From Streptomyces sannanensis (GTDB lineage Bacteria > Actinomycetota > Actinomycetes > Streptomycetales > Streptomycetaceae), in contig NZ_BAAAYL010000001.1 in assembly GCF_039536205.1 (NCBI RefSeq), forward strand, positions 5,580,001-5,644,000: a stretch of 64,000 nucleotides of DNA. Reading direction: 5' to 3'. The first letter of the stretch is position 1, and every line of letters starts with the position of its first letter. Position numbers and translations under genes: made by a program. A model generated the notes under the pieces. The model did no database searches, had not been told where the DNA came from, and saw nothing but the letters and a program-made list of their open reading frames with translations. This document shows positions 43,527 through 51,033 of the stretch, in pieces.

Positions 43527-44196
43527 GCACCCTCGAAGCGAACTTCTCACCGTCGTCGTCGTGGACGACCACCCGGTCTTCCGGATGGGTATGAGCGCAT
43601 TGCTCGGCTCCCTTCCCGGCCTGTCGGTGGTGGCCGAGGCCGAGACGGTCGAGGGCGCGGTGGCGGCGGCCGAGGCACACACCCCGGACGTCGTCATCAT
43701 GGACCTGCACCTGGGCGCCCAGGCCCCGTCGGGCGTCGACGCCACCCGCGAGATCCTGCGCCTCCGCCCCGCCACGGCCGTCCTGGTGGTGACGATGCTG
43801 GACGACGACGACTCGGTGTTCGCCTCGATGCGTGCCGGGGCCCGCGGCTACCTCCTGAAGGGCGCCGCCCCCGCCGAGATCGACCGCGCGGTACGGGCGG
43901 TGGCCAACGGCGAGGTGATCCTCGGCCCAGCGGTCGCCTCCCGCGTCATGGCCTACCTGACCGGTCTGCACGCCCCCGGCGCGGCCCCGGTCGCCCTCCC
44001 GGAACTGACCGCCCGCGAACGCGAGGTGCTGGACCTGGTCGCCCGCGGCCTCGACAACCTGGCGATCTCCCGCCGCCTGGTACTCAGCCCGAAGACGGTC
44101 CGCAACCACCTCTCGAACATCCTCACCAAACTCCAGGCCGCGAGCCGTGCGGAGGCGATAGTCCGCGCCCGTCAGGCCGGCCTGGGCGGCCCCTGA
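43516..44196 (+). CDS. NarL/FixJ-family response regulator
   Basis: 226 residues. Receiver domain: VVVVDDHPVFRMGMSALLGS with acidic pocket residues Asp17/Asp18, phosphoacceptor Asp63 in VVIMDLHLGAQ, conserved Thr/Lys positions in LVVTMLDDDDSVFASMRAGA and GYLLKGA. LuxR HTH: LTAREREVLDLVARGLDNLA, ISRRLVLSPKTVRNHLSNIL. Cognate to the preceding kinase by overlap. Targets unknown; its own operon with the membrane protein at 40739 is a candidate. Confidence 0.9.
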   Translation: MSTEHPRSELLTVVVVDDHPVFRMGMSALLGSLPGLSVVAEAETVEGAVAAAEAHTPDVVIMDLHLGAQAPSGVDATREILRLRPATAVLVVTMLDDDDSVFASMRAGARGYLLKGAAPAEIDRAVRAVANGEVILGPAVASRVMAYLTGLHAPGAAPVALPELTAREREVLDLVARGLDNLAISRRLVLSPKTVRNHLSNILTKLQAASRAEAIVRARQAGLGGP

Positions 44197-44233
44197 TCAC
44201 GCACCCCGGCCGAACCCCCGGAACGGCTCATGG

Positions 44234-44569
44234 ATGAGCGCTGCGAGCGTTGTGGTTTACGAGGACACGTACGGGTCGGAAACGGCAGGATTTGGGGCTG
44301 ATGCCGGATTCTGTCTCAAGGCCGTAGAACACCTCCTCGTGATGTTCACGGAGGCGCGCCTGCGATTCGGTCAGGCAGCAACCCGCTGCGAGGACTGCGG
44401 CTCATACATGGCCGTGGCTGGAGTCTGTACACACTGCGATTGGGAAGACCCAAACTACCAACCCACCGAGCGCCAGCCAGTCTCAGACGAGGAGAGGGCG
44501 AGGCGCATGGCAACTCCGTGCACTCCGAGCTCGGACATCTCAACGTTCATGAGCCCCCACGACCTCTGA
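44234..44569 (+). CDS. Small zinc-ribbon protein, unknown
   Basis: 111 residues. C-x2-C-x10-C-x2-C in ATRCEDCGSYMAVAGVCTHC forms a likely zinc ribbon near residues 52-69; the flanks are charged or low complexity. ATG 44234 has no strong ribosome site. Small zinc-ribbon proteins of this sort are common on actinobacterial integrative elements, which fits the debris and tRNA fragment downstream, but I do not recognise the family. Confidence 0.5.
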   Translation: MSAASVVVYEDTYGSETAGFGADAGFCLKAVEHLLVMFTEARLRFGQAATRCEDCGSYMAVAGVCTHCDWEDPNYQPTERQPVSDEERARRMATPCTPSSDISTFMSPHDL

Positions 44570-44741
44570 CAGAGGCGATATGTCTGGTAGCCGTACAGCA
44601 ATGGAGTACAGCAACCAGGCGGGCCGCAGATGACCGACCATGCCCCCGGGAAGCCGTCCGACCAGCTCAGGAGACCTCAGCGACCGTCCCGCCCGTAGTT
44701 CGCATCGAGGGGTTGGGTCGGCCGGCGAGTTGACTCAGCCA

Positions 44742-44975
44742 TTAAGACTCCGCCGACCTCACGGGTACGCTGTTCACGATGAGGTCGTCCGCACGGTAAA
44801 GGGCGTGCCCCGGGGTGCGATTTGGGTCGCCTGCCTCATCACCCAGCCGCTCCACCAACTCCGCGGGCCCGTGCCACTGTCGTGCCATGACAGACGGGGA
44901 ACCACGGGGAATCCGAGTGTCTGACGGACACTCAGCCGTACTCTGGCCGATGCCAGGAACTTGCAGGTCACCCAT
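44742..44975 (-). CDS. Possible small protein, unknown
   Basis: 77 residues from ATG 44975. The central part (MARQWHGPAELVERLGDEAG, NRTPGHALYRADDLIVNSVP) has the balance of charged and hydrophobic residues of a folded protein and does not look like a shadow frame. No family recognised, weak ribosome site (GAGG 12 bases upstream). The flanking 44570-44741 and 44976-45031 stretches hold nothing I can name. Confidence 0.3.
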   Translation of the reverse strand: MGDLQVPGIGQSTAECPSDTRIPRGSPSVMARQWHGPAELVERLGDEAGDPNRTPGHALYRADDLIVNSVPVRSAES

Positions 44976-45031
44976 GTGATCGCCCAACCTCGCTCCTAAA
45001 GAGGTTGTAGGAAGCGGTGGGTTGTCTCTTG

Positions 45032-45763
45032 TCAGCCCGCGCTCGTCCATGCATCTGGGCGGGGCACCAGCACTGCGGAGACCACCGTGTGGGACGAGGT
45101 CATGACATCTCCCACGAAGCGCAGGCGTCCGATGTCGAGTCGGCGCAGTGCCAGACCGTGGTCGGCGGCGACGACGAGAGAGACCGCGAGCAGAAGAAGT
45201 CGCCACAGGGCCATCACCGGGCGGCGCATTGCACGGGGCAGCTCCGTCAGGGAGGCGTGTAGTCGCTCGCAGTGGAACGGGACGTGGCGCTGCTCGTCGG
45301 ACAGGATCCGCCCCGCCACATCCGCAGTGAGCGCGTCGTCGGTGCCATCGCGCAGCGCCCGGTAATAGCGCAGCGCCACTACTTCCGCGATCATCAGCAG
45401 CAGCAGCTCCATGCGCAGGCTCATGAGACGCCGCAGCCGTACGAAGACCGCGTCGCTCCAGTGCCCAGTCAACGTGGGCATGCCCCCCGCAGCCAGCAGC
45501 CGAGCAAGCAGACGGGCGTGGTTCTGTTCCTCGGCGATGAAGAGCCGGACCGCCTGCCCGTAGTCGGCGTCGCCGGCCTGGTCCGCTTTGCCGACGAGGT
45601 TGGCACCGTCACCGTCCTCGCCGACCTGGAAGCGCTGGATGCTGGCCCACACCGCGGGATGCAGCGTCGCGCTTTGCCCCCAGTCCGGATCACCCTGGGC
45701 ACGCCTGCGCTCACACTCGTCCTCGAACCGCCTGGTCCACTTGGCGAAGTTGCCCGTATGCAC
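45032..45763 (-). CDS. Ferritin-like di-iron protein
   Basis: 243 residues from GTG 45763 behind GGAGAGGGGAG. All-helical; two carboxylate-His motifs typical of ferritin-like di-iron enzymes: LFIAEEQNHARLLARLL (EExxH, with E and H as ligands) and RILSDEQRHVPFHCERLH (DExxH), plus Glu in MELLLLMIAEVVALRYYRAL. A hydrophobic helix near residue 195 (RRPVMALWRLLLLAVSLVVA) may anchor it. Could be an oxygenase or peroxide-reducing enzyme; no partner gene adjacent. Confidence 0.7.
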   Translation of the reverse strand: MHTGNFAKWTRRFEDECERRRAQGDPDWGQSATLHPAVWASIQRFQVGEDGDGANLVGKADQAGDADYGQAVRLFIAEEQNHARLLARLLAAGGMPTLTGHWSDAVFVRLRRLMSLRMELLLLMIAEVVALRYYRALRDGTDDALTADVAGRILSDEQRHVPFHCERLHASLTELPRAMRRPVMALWRLLLLAVSLVVAADHGLALRRLDIGRLRFVGDVMTSSHTVVSAVLVPRPDAWTSAG

Positions 45764-46171
45764 CCGGTCTCCCCTCTCCGGAACACAGCCAACGTGCCCC
45801 GGAGAGGGACGACGCAGGCGGACACCGAACCGTTCCACTACTGCCAGGCGCCCACAGTTCACAGATTCACATGCGCGCGCCGGGCGAGAGGCCTGCCGGT
45901 CCCCTCGTGAACGGCCACTTCCCAGTGCAGGTTGACATCAGCAGCTGACATCAACGTCGTCGGACAATGATGGATCCGGGTAGTCATGGGTGGATCAGCA
46001 ACCGCCCTGGAACACGACTACGAGCAGCCCACGCGCTCCGTTGATCGAACTCCTAAAGCGGTACTCGGCCGACCGTGGACTATCCGTGGAATCGTCCCGC
46101 CTGATCTGCCACGTCCAGGGCCGTAACCTGCGACGTTGCCCAGGTCCCAAGGGCCTCCGGAGCCGTGTGCG
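45764..46171. other. 408-base intergenic stretch with TGACATCA repeats
   Basis: TGACATCA occurs twice as a direct repeat (45933-45940 and 45946-45953); the second copy extends to CTGACATCAACG (45945-45956), and the same 12 bases recur at 47304-47315 near the tRNA fragment. These may be operators of the GntR protein now in pieces nearby or arm sites of a lost integrase. No gene seen. Confidence 0.4.
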
Positions 46172-46202
46172 GAGAAGCCCCGGACTCAGTCCGGGGCTTC
46201 TC
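46172..46202. terminator. Strong bidirectional hairpin
   Basis: GAGAAGCCCCGGA (46172-46184) pairs perfectly with TCCGGGGCTTCTC (46190-46202) around CTCAG. 13-base stem, followed by ATCGTCGTT. It would stop the minus-strand fragment at 46228. Confidence 0.8.
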
Positions 46203-46227
46203 ATCGTCGTTGGGTGTGCGTTGCTCG

Positions 46228-46437
46228 CTAGCCGAAGGCATCCGCCGGCAGCACGGGGCTGCCAGCGCGGGTTTCCGGAGGACTTGGACCCGGCAGGCGG
46301 CGACCGCGGCTTTCCGCTACGCGCAACGTGTCCTGCAAGGTTCCCGAGAGGTCCGTTGCCAGGGCCCGCAGCTCTTCCGGGTCGGTCTTCCTGTCGCCGA
46401 TCACGTCGGACGCGTGATCCAAGAGTACGGCCGCCAG
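46228..46437 (-). pseudogene. C-terminal fragment of an unidentified helical protein
   Basis: About 70 codons reading GLAAVLLDHASDVIGDRKTD, PEELRALATDLSGTLQDTLR and ending PADAFG at a stop (46228). The regular helical pattern and the terminator just beyond it suggest the true 3' end of a gene. Its upstream part is replaced at ~46440 by a GntR/UTRA fragment on the opposite strand, so a rearrangement has joined two partial genes. Confidence 0.4.
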
Positions 46438-46477
46438 GCCGAGCTGTATCGCCGAGGGCGACCTGTGTGTCCGGACC

Positions 46478-46840
46478 GTGTACGAGTTCCTCGCCGACGG
46501 CCGGCCCGTGCAATTGTCGACGAGTTGGGAGCCGTACGACCTCACCGGCGGCACTCTCGTCGTACTGCCTGAGGGTGGGCCGCATGCCGGTGTGGGTGTC
46601 GTGAACCGTATGGCCGCGATTGGGATCACTGTCAGCCATGCGGTGGAGCAGCCGGAGCCGGCGCAGGCGAGTGCAGAGGAGGCGTCACTCCTCGGGATCC
46701 AGAAGGGCTCCCTCGTGACGCACATCCGGCGGACGTACTACAGCGATGAGGGGCGGCCCGTGGAGACGGCCGACATCGTCGTACCTGCTGCGCTGTGCGA
46801 GATCGTCTATGAGGTGCCTGTCAGCCGACGGCAGGATTAG
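46478..46840 (+). pseudogene. GntR-family regulator, UTRA domain only
   Basis: 120 codons from GTG 46478: VYEFLADGRPVQLSTSWEPY, LTGGTLVVLPEGGPHAGVGV, TVSHAVEQPEPAQASAEEAS, VTHIRRTYYSDEGRPVETAD, VPAALCEIVYEVPVSR. This is the effector (UTRA) half of an HutC-type GntR regulator close to those on actinobacterial integrative elements (KorSA-like) and chromosomes. The winged-helix half is missing, so it cannot bind DNA. Junction with the minus-strand fragment is at about 46440. Confidence 0.75.
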
Positions 46841-46972
46841 TTGGCTGCGCGGGTGCAGGCGTGGTGCGTCCGCCCGCCAGTCCGGTTTCCCACTGGTGTG
46901 CTGGGTGCGGTGCGTGGGTCAGGACCACCCCCGACCTTCGGGGCCTGTCCGGGCAGCGGCATCATGCGTTCC

Positions 46973-47263
46973 ATGACTTCCGGAACCGGCTCAGCTCCGA
47001 TCGAGAGCACTCACGTCACGGCCGCCGCTGAGGGCGCCGCGCTCGTCTTCACATGGGATGCCGACGCGCGGATCGAGGTGCGGAACCTCGGGGGAGAGGT
47101 CGTCATCGAGGCGAATGCCGTGGGTCTCAGGACGCTTGCCGGGCATCTTCTGGTGCTGGCCGGCGAAGGAGTTCCGGATGGAGCCCATCTGCACCTCGAA
47201 GACAGCAACGGACTGGAAGACGGGTCCGTCGGCCTGGTCTTGGAGCGCAGCGACGAAGAGTGA
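46973..47263 (+). CDS. Imm32-family immunity-like protein
   Basis: 96 residues from ATG 46973 (an ATG at 46964 is in the same frame). IEVRNLGGEVVIEANAVGLR, TLAGHLLVLAGEGVPDGAHL, HLEDSNGLEDGSVGLVLERS match the Imm32 pattern (GGEVVIxAN..GLRxLAxHLLxLA...P.G.HLHL). Imm32 proteins are predicted immunities against polymorphic toxins; no toxin gene is adjacent. It lies inside the putative element scar, and may be either cargo or a solitary paralogue, of which Streptomyces have many. Confidence 0.7.
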   Translation: MTSGTGSAPIESTHVTAAAEGAALVFTWDADARIEVRNLGGEVVIEANAVGLRTLAGHLLVLAGEGVPDGAHLHLEDSNGLEDGSVGLVLERSDEE

Positions 47264-47398
47264 GCGGGCCGCTTGTGGTCGTCGCCGGAGCTGTCATCCA
47301 AAACTGACATCAACGACGGCAGATGGCAGCGGTCGTACGCGGCTTGTCGTGGCAGGGGTGAGCAGCAGCCCGCCCCCAGCAGCGGCATGATGGGCGAA

Positions 47399-47443
47399 CT
47401 TACAAAGCAGATGTCGGCGGTTCGAAACCGTCCGCGCCCACCA
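47399..47443 (+). tRNA. 3' half of tRNA-Val (TAC), partial
   Basis: CTTACAA is a complete anticodon loop with anticodon TAC, then stem AGCAG, variable ATGTC, T arm GGCGGTTCGAAACCGTC-like (47416 on), acceptor strand CGCGCCC and ACCA to 47443. The D arm, the 5' acceptor strand and the 5' anticodon strand are missing: the bases before CTTACAA do not pair. A strong terminator follows. This is the form left at one end of an element that integrated into the 3' end of a tRNA gene. Confidence 0.75.
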
Positions 47444-47448
47444 GCCCA

Positions 47449-47481
47449 AACGCCCCAGCAGCGACTCGCTGCGGGGGCGTT
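47449..47481 (+). terminator. tRNA-Val terminator hairpin
   Basis: AACGCCCC (47449-47456) pairs with GGGGCGTT (47474-47481); the inner AGCAGCGA and TCGCTGC also pair, giving one long stem. Directly follows the CCA end of the tRNA fragment, the usual place for a tRNA terminator. Confidence 0.75.
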
Positions 47482-47602
47482 GACGGCAGAACTTGGCGGC
47501 AGCCGCGGCATGGGCCTCCCATTGCGGACCCCGCACCGACGGTCCCACCCTGTATTCTCGACCACCAGAAAGGTGCCTTGCTCTCTGCAGCGGATGCCGC
47601 CG

Positions 47603-48159
47603 CTATGCCCCTGCCGCGCGGCCGCCCCGGACCGGGACCGTACGGGCCGGCGGGTCACCCGGCTGCACGCGGAACTGGGAGGTCAGTTCCCGACCCGTGC
47701 TGGCCAGCACCCACTGCCGGTTCACGACCCGGCCACCGACCTCGAACTCGTTCCGCAGGACGGGAAGTTCGAGCATGCGGGTGAACCACTCCGCCGCGCG
47801 CTCCGCGAGGAAATCGGGCGTTCCGGAACTCTCGATCGCCGTTTCCGGGTTCCGCTCCAGCGTGTACAGCTGATCACGGAATTCGCCTCCGACGAGACGG
47901 GAGCCGGTGAAGAACGCGCCCACGGTGAGAATGTGTGCTTCCGGATCGGAATCGGGATCGTAGAGCTCCAGGGTGACCATGAGTTCGGTGCGGTTCTCGA
48001 AGACCGCGAAGCTCGCGAAAGTGTCGTCGGGATCGCAGGACCACGCGCCGGATTCCGCCCGCTCACGGAGAGCGGCGAGAAAGCGAAGCCCCCCTCGGTG
48101 GCCTCCAGCTCCGGGTCGGGCTCGAACCAGACGGGGCCGGGGATTTCGTGCTCGTTCAT
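47603..48159 (-). pseudogene. Unidentified conserved-looking protein, frameshifted at a G run
   Basis: MNEHEIPGPVWFEPDPELEA starts at 48159; within GAGGGGGGCTT (about 48088-48098) one G must be added for the frame to continue as RFLAALRERAESGAWSCDPD, TFASFAVFENRTELMVTLEL, then a long helical/beta protein to SQFRVQPGD and the stop at 47603 (about 185 codons in all). Six Gs now, seven needed. Could be a real mutation, phase variation at a homopolymer or a sequencing error. Family not recognised. Confidence 0.55.
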
Positions 48160-48271
48160 GACGCTGCTGCCTCGCAAGGCCCCGGAAAGGGGCCGTGAAT
48201 GAAGTGACCTCCCCGCGCGCGGCCCGGCCCCCGGCCGGGCCTGCGCTCCTGACAGGGGCCTGGCCTCACGT

Positions 48272-48362
48272 GTCCGTCCCCGCACCCGCGGGGATGGTCC
48301 TTACAGCGGCCGCGGGGTGTGCGTCACCCGCAACTGCTCCCTGCGCCTGCGGGGGATGGTTC
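48272..48362. CRISPR. Two-repeat, one-spacer type I-E-like CRISPR relic
   Basis: Repeat 1 (48272-48300) ends CCCCGCACCCGCGGGGATGG then TCC; repeat 2 (48334-48362) ends CCTGCGCCTGCGGGGGATGG then TTC. Both show the actinobacterial type I-E design: a CCCCGC..GCGGGG hairpin followed by ATGGTYC, about 29 bases. Between them lie 33 bases, the spacer length of type I-E. The repeats differ at several positions, so the array is decayed. No cas genes in the window. Confidence 0.5.
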
Positions 48363-48399
48363 TTGCTCGCCCGTAACACGGCGGTATTCTGACAGAGAG

Positions 48400-48993
48400 T
48401 CAAAGCCGCGCGCTCAGGCGTGCCTTTGCTGCAGGCCACTCCTCGGCGAGCAGGGAGAAGTAGACCGTGTCCCGCCAGGTGCCGTCCGGGCGTCGGCGGT
48501 GGCGGCGCAGTACGCCTTCGCGCTGGGCACCGAGGCGGGCGATGGCGGCCTGTGACCGGTGGTTCATGTGGTCCGTCTTCAGTTGGACGCGTCCCATGCC
48601 CAGTTCTTCGAAGGCGTGCGTCAGCAGCAGCAACTTCGTCTCGGTGTTGACGGCCGTTCGCCGGAACGCATGGCCGTACCAGGTCCAGCCGATCTCCAGA
48701 CGCTCGTTGGGCGCGTCGATGTCCATGAAGGTGGTCCAGCCGGCCGCCTGCCCGGATGCGCGATGGATCACGGCGAACGGGACGTACTCGCCACGCTCCG
48801 CGGCTTCGAGTAGTGCGCCGAGCTTGGCCCCGAGCTCCTCTTGCGTACGAGGGGTCGGCCCGCCCTGCCAGCGCCAGACCTCGTCGTCCCCGCCTCCTGC
48901 CGCGAAGAGTTCGCCGAGATGTTCCATCGTCAGCGGTACGAGTTCCACGTGGTGGCCGGTCAGTCTTACGGGCTGCGGTGTCTTGGCGGGCAT
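48400..48993 (-). CDS. GNAT-family N-acetyltransferase (RimJ/RimL type)
   Basis: 197 residues, ATG 48993. VRLTGHHVELVPLTMEHLGE start, AVIHRASGQAAGWTTFMDID, RLEIGWTWYGHAFRRTAVNT (acetyl-CoA loop region), LKTDHMNHRSQAAIARLGAQ then REGVLRRHRRRPDG. This ExGWTWY ... NxxSQxAIxRLGxxxEGxLRxH pattern is the RimJ/RimL class, which acetylates protein N-termini or small amines. No ribosome site before the ATG; likely leaderless. Alone in its transcription unit. Confidence 0.8.
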   Translation of the reverse strand: MPAKTPQPVRLTGHHVELVPLTMEHLGELFAAGGGDDEVWRWQGGPTPRTQEELGAKLGALLEAAERGEYVPFAVIHRASGQAAGWTTFMDIDAPNERLEIGWTWYGHAFRRTAVNTETKLLLLTHAFEELGMGRVQLKTDHMNHRSQAAIARLGAQREGVLRRHRRRPDGTWRDTVYFSLLAEEWPAAKARLSARL

Positions 48994-49021
48994 GGTTCGA
49001 CACCGTAGCCACTTGGGGGTC

Positions 49022-49057
49022 GCGGTGCCCGGCCGGGAAGCCCCGGTCGGGCACCGC
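49022..49057 (-). terminator. Hairpin downstream of the I36 gene
   Basis: GCGGTGCCCGGCCGG (49022-49036) pairs with CCGGTCGGGCACCGC (49043-49057) with one G-T pair and a 6-base loop. It lies 37 bases beyond the stop of the I36-like gene and before the acetyltransferase start. Confidence 0.65.
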
Positions 49058-49093
49058 GTGAGTCTTCTCTCACTGTCGGCCGGTCGGACCGGC

Positions 49094-49459
49094 TCAGCAG
49101 CCACCCGGGGCGACCGCGTCGATGCGGCCACCGAAGTCGCCCAGGTACCTGGAGCGCCAGTCACCGGGGTTGACGGTGCGCCGCTCGGCGGTGCCGTCGC
49201 CGTGGTAGTCGATGAAGCAGGCAGGGGTGTTCGCGTTGAACGACCCCACATGGTCGTGGAGGTTCGGCGGCATGTCGCGGTAGCCGCTGTTGGCGGTCCA
49301 CTCCCAGGTGTCGCCGGAGAATCCTTCCTTGCTCCAGAAGCAGATGGATCCTCCGCTGCAGGGCGGTGGGCCGGCCGGGGCGGCGGCCGCGCCTGAGGCG
49401 GGTACGAGGAGGGCGGTCAGGGAGAGGACGGCGGTGCAGGACCAGGAGCGCAGTTTCAT
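49094..49459 (-). CDS. Secreted peptidase-inhibitor-like protein (family I36 / beta-gamma crystallin fold)
   Basis: 121 residues. Sec signal MKLRSWSCTAVLSLTALLVPASGAA-type with AxA cleavage near residue 26. The mature ~95 residues contain SICFWSKEGFSGDTWEWTAN, DHVGSFNANTPACFIDYHGD and YLGDFGGRIDAVAPGGC, an I36/crystallin-like beta sheet with four cysteines (two disulfides). Some I36 proteins inhibit metalloproteinases (SMPI), others are only similar in fold. Exported to the medium. Confidence 0.75.
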   Translation of the reverse strand: MKLRSWSCTAVLSLTALLVPASGAAAAPAGPPPCSGGSICFWSKEGFSGDTWEWTANSGYRDMPPNLHDHVGSFNANTPACFIDYHGDGTAERRTVNPGDWRSRYLGDFGGRIDAVAPGGC

Positions 49460-49620
49460 GGCGGTTCTCCATGGTTGTTCGGAAAGATCAGGGTTGAGGT
49501 GACATCGACGAAATGTCGATGCCTTTTCATGATCCCGATGTCATTGCCGAACTCACCAGGTGTAGCCGCCATTTATCACTCGAAGGGGGACGTCCGGTGG
49601 CGCCCCGGCACCGGACGCCG

Positions 49621-51033
49621 TCATCGGCCGCCCAGGACGCCGCGTTCCCGCTCGGTGAGGGGCGGGCTGCTCAGGCGCGGGAGCAGCGGCCCGCGCAGGA
49701 CGGCCAGCAGCACCTCCGGCCGGAGCAGCGCGGTGGCCGGGGCCGACAGGGTCATGACGTCGAACAGCGCCTTCGCGACCAGGGGACGGCCCGTCGCGGT
49801 GAGCATGAGACGGTCCAGGTATCCACGCAGTGCCCGGGCCGCCGCGCCGGGCTGCTTTCCGACCGCCCCGGGATAGAGGATGTCCTGCCCGGTCGCGAGG
49901 TCCCAGGCGACGCTCACGGGGCGGGCGATCGCGCGCTGCACACGGCGCGCGGTCCCGGCGGACCTGAGTCCGTGAGCGCGCAGTTCGTCGCGCAGCGCGA
50001 GTACGCCCTGGGCCGCGACCGACATCCCGTGCCCGTAGACCGGGTTGTACGTGGCGACCGCGTCGCCGATCGCGATGAATCCCTCGGGCCAGTCCCGGAC
50101 CTTCTCGAAGTACCGCCGCCGGTTGACCGTGCTCCGTGTGACGACGACGTCGGTGAGGGGCTCGGCGCGGGCGATGAGTTCGCCCACGACGGGGTGGCGG
50201 ACCCCGCGGGCGAAGTCCTCGAACTCGGCCACGGAGTCGGTCGGTTGTCCGTTCCGGGTGCCCGAGAGGGTGACCAGCCAGCGCGCGTCCTCGATGGGGA
50301 CGATGGTCGCCGTCTGTCCCGGGCGTGGCTCGCGCGCGTCGGCCTGCACATTGACGACGGGGTAGTCGGCGGTGCCGTCGGGGGCGCGGAAGATGCGGGT
50401 GGCGTACGCCAGACCGGAGTCGACCTTCTCCTCACGGACCGGTCCGACGCCCAGTCCGCTCAGCCAGACGGGTGCCCGTGAACCGCGGCCTCCGGCGTCG
50501 ACGACCAGCGCGGCCTCCAGCAGTTGCTCGCCGCCGTCGGGGGTCCGGACCCGGACGCCCGACACCCGGCCGGAACTGCCTTCGAGGCCCAGCGGTTCCG
50601 TACGGTCCCGGACGGTGATGCGCGGGTCGGTCATGACCAGTTCGCGTACGGTCCAGTCGAGCAGGTCACGGCTGCAGGCGAGCACGAACTGCATCTCGGG
50701 CCAACGGCGGAACCAGCCCTGCGCGGACATCGACACCAGCCCGGTGGGCAGCGGAATGCGGCGGGCGCCCGCGGCCAGCAGCCTCTCGGTGAGGCCGGGC
50801 AGGAGGGATTCCATCGCTCGGGCTCCGCCGGACCACAGGAGGTGGGCGTGGTGTGCCTGGGGCAGGCCCTTGCGGGGCACCGCCCCGGTCGGCAGGGCGT
50901 CGCGCTCGACGACGGTCACGTCGTCGGCGAACCCGCTGAGGGCGGCGGCGGCCAGCATGCCGGTCAGTCCGCAGCCGATGACGACGGCTCGCCGCGGGGC
51001 CGTGTTCCGGCGGGTTTCGACAGGTGCGCTCAC
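49621..51033 (-). CDS. FAD-dependent monooxygenase / geranylgeranyl-reductase-like flavoprotein
   Basis: 470 residues. FAD-binding Rossmann VVIGCGLTGMLAAAALSGF, the EVVERD-type acidic end (VTVVERDALP), a GG-type loop AAARRIPLPTGL and the second FAD motif FIAIGDAVATYNPVYGHGMS, followed by a helical C-terminal part (DRLMLTATGRPLVAKALFD). The layout matches the FAD-binding_3/tryptophan-halogenase-like superfamily; the halogenase WxWxIP motif is absent. Start overlaps the stop of the upstream MAB_1171c gene (ATGA). Last gene of a four-gene cluster; substrate unknown. Confidence 0.8.
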   Translation of the reverse strand: MSAPVETRRNTAPRRAVVIGCGLTGMLAAAALSGFADDVTVVERDALPTGAVPRKGLPQAHHAHLLWSGGARAMESLLPGLTERLLAAGARRIPLPTGLVSMSAQGWFRRWPEMQFVLACSRDLLDWTVRELVMTDPRITVRDRTEPLGLEGSSGRVSGVRVRTPDGGEQLLEAALVVDAGGRGSRAPVWLSGLGVGPVREEKVDSGLAYATRIFRAPDGTADYPVVNVQADAREPRPGQTATIVPIEDARWLVTLSGTRNGQPTDSVAEFEDFARGVRHPVVGELIARAEPLTDVVVTRSTVNRRRYFEKVRDWPEGFIAIGDAVATYNPVYGHGMSVAAQGVLALRDELRAHGLRSAGTARRVQRAIARPVSVAWDLATGQDILYPGAVGKQPGAAARALRGYLDRLMLTATGRPLVAKALFDVMTLSAPATALLRPEVLLAVLRGPLLPRLSSPPLTERERGVLGGR

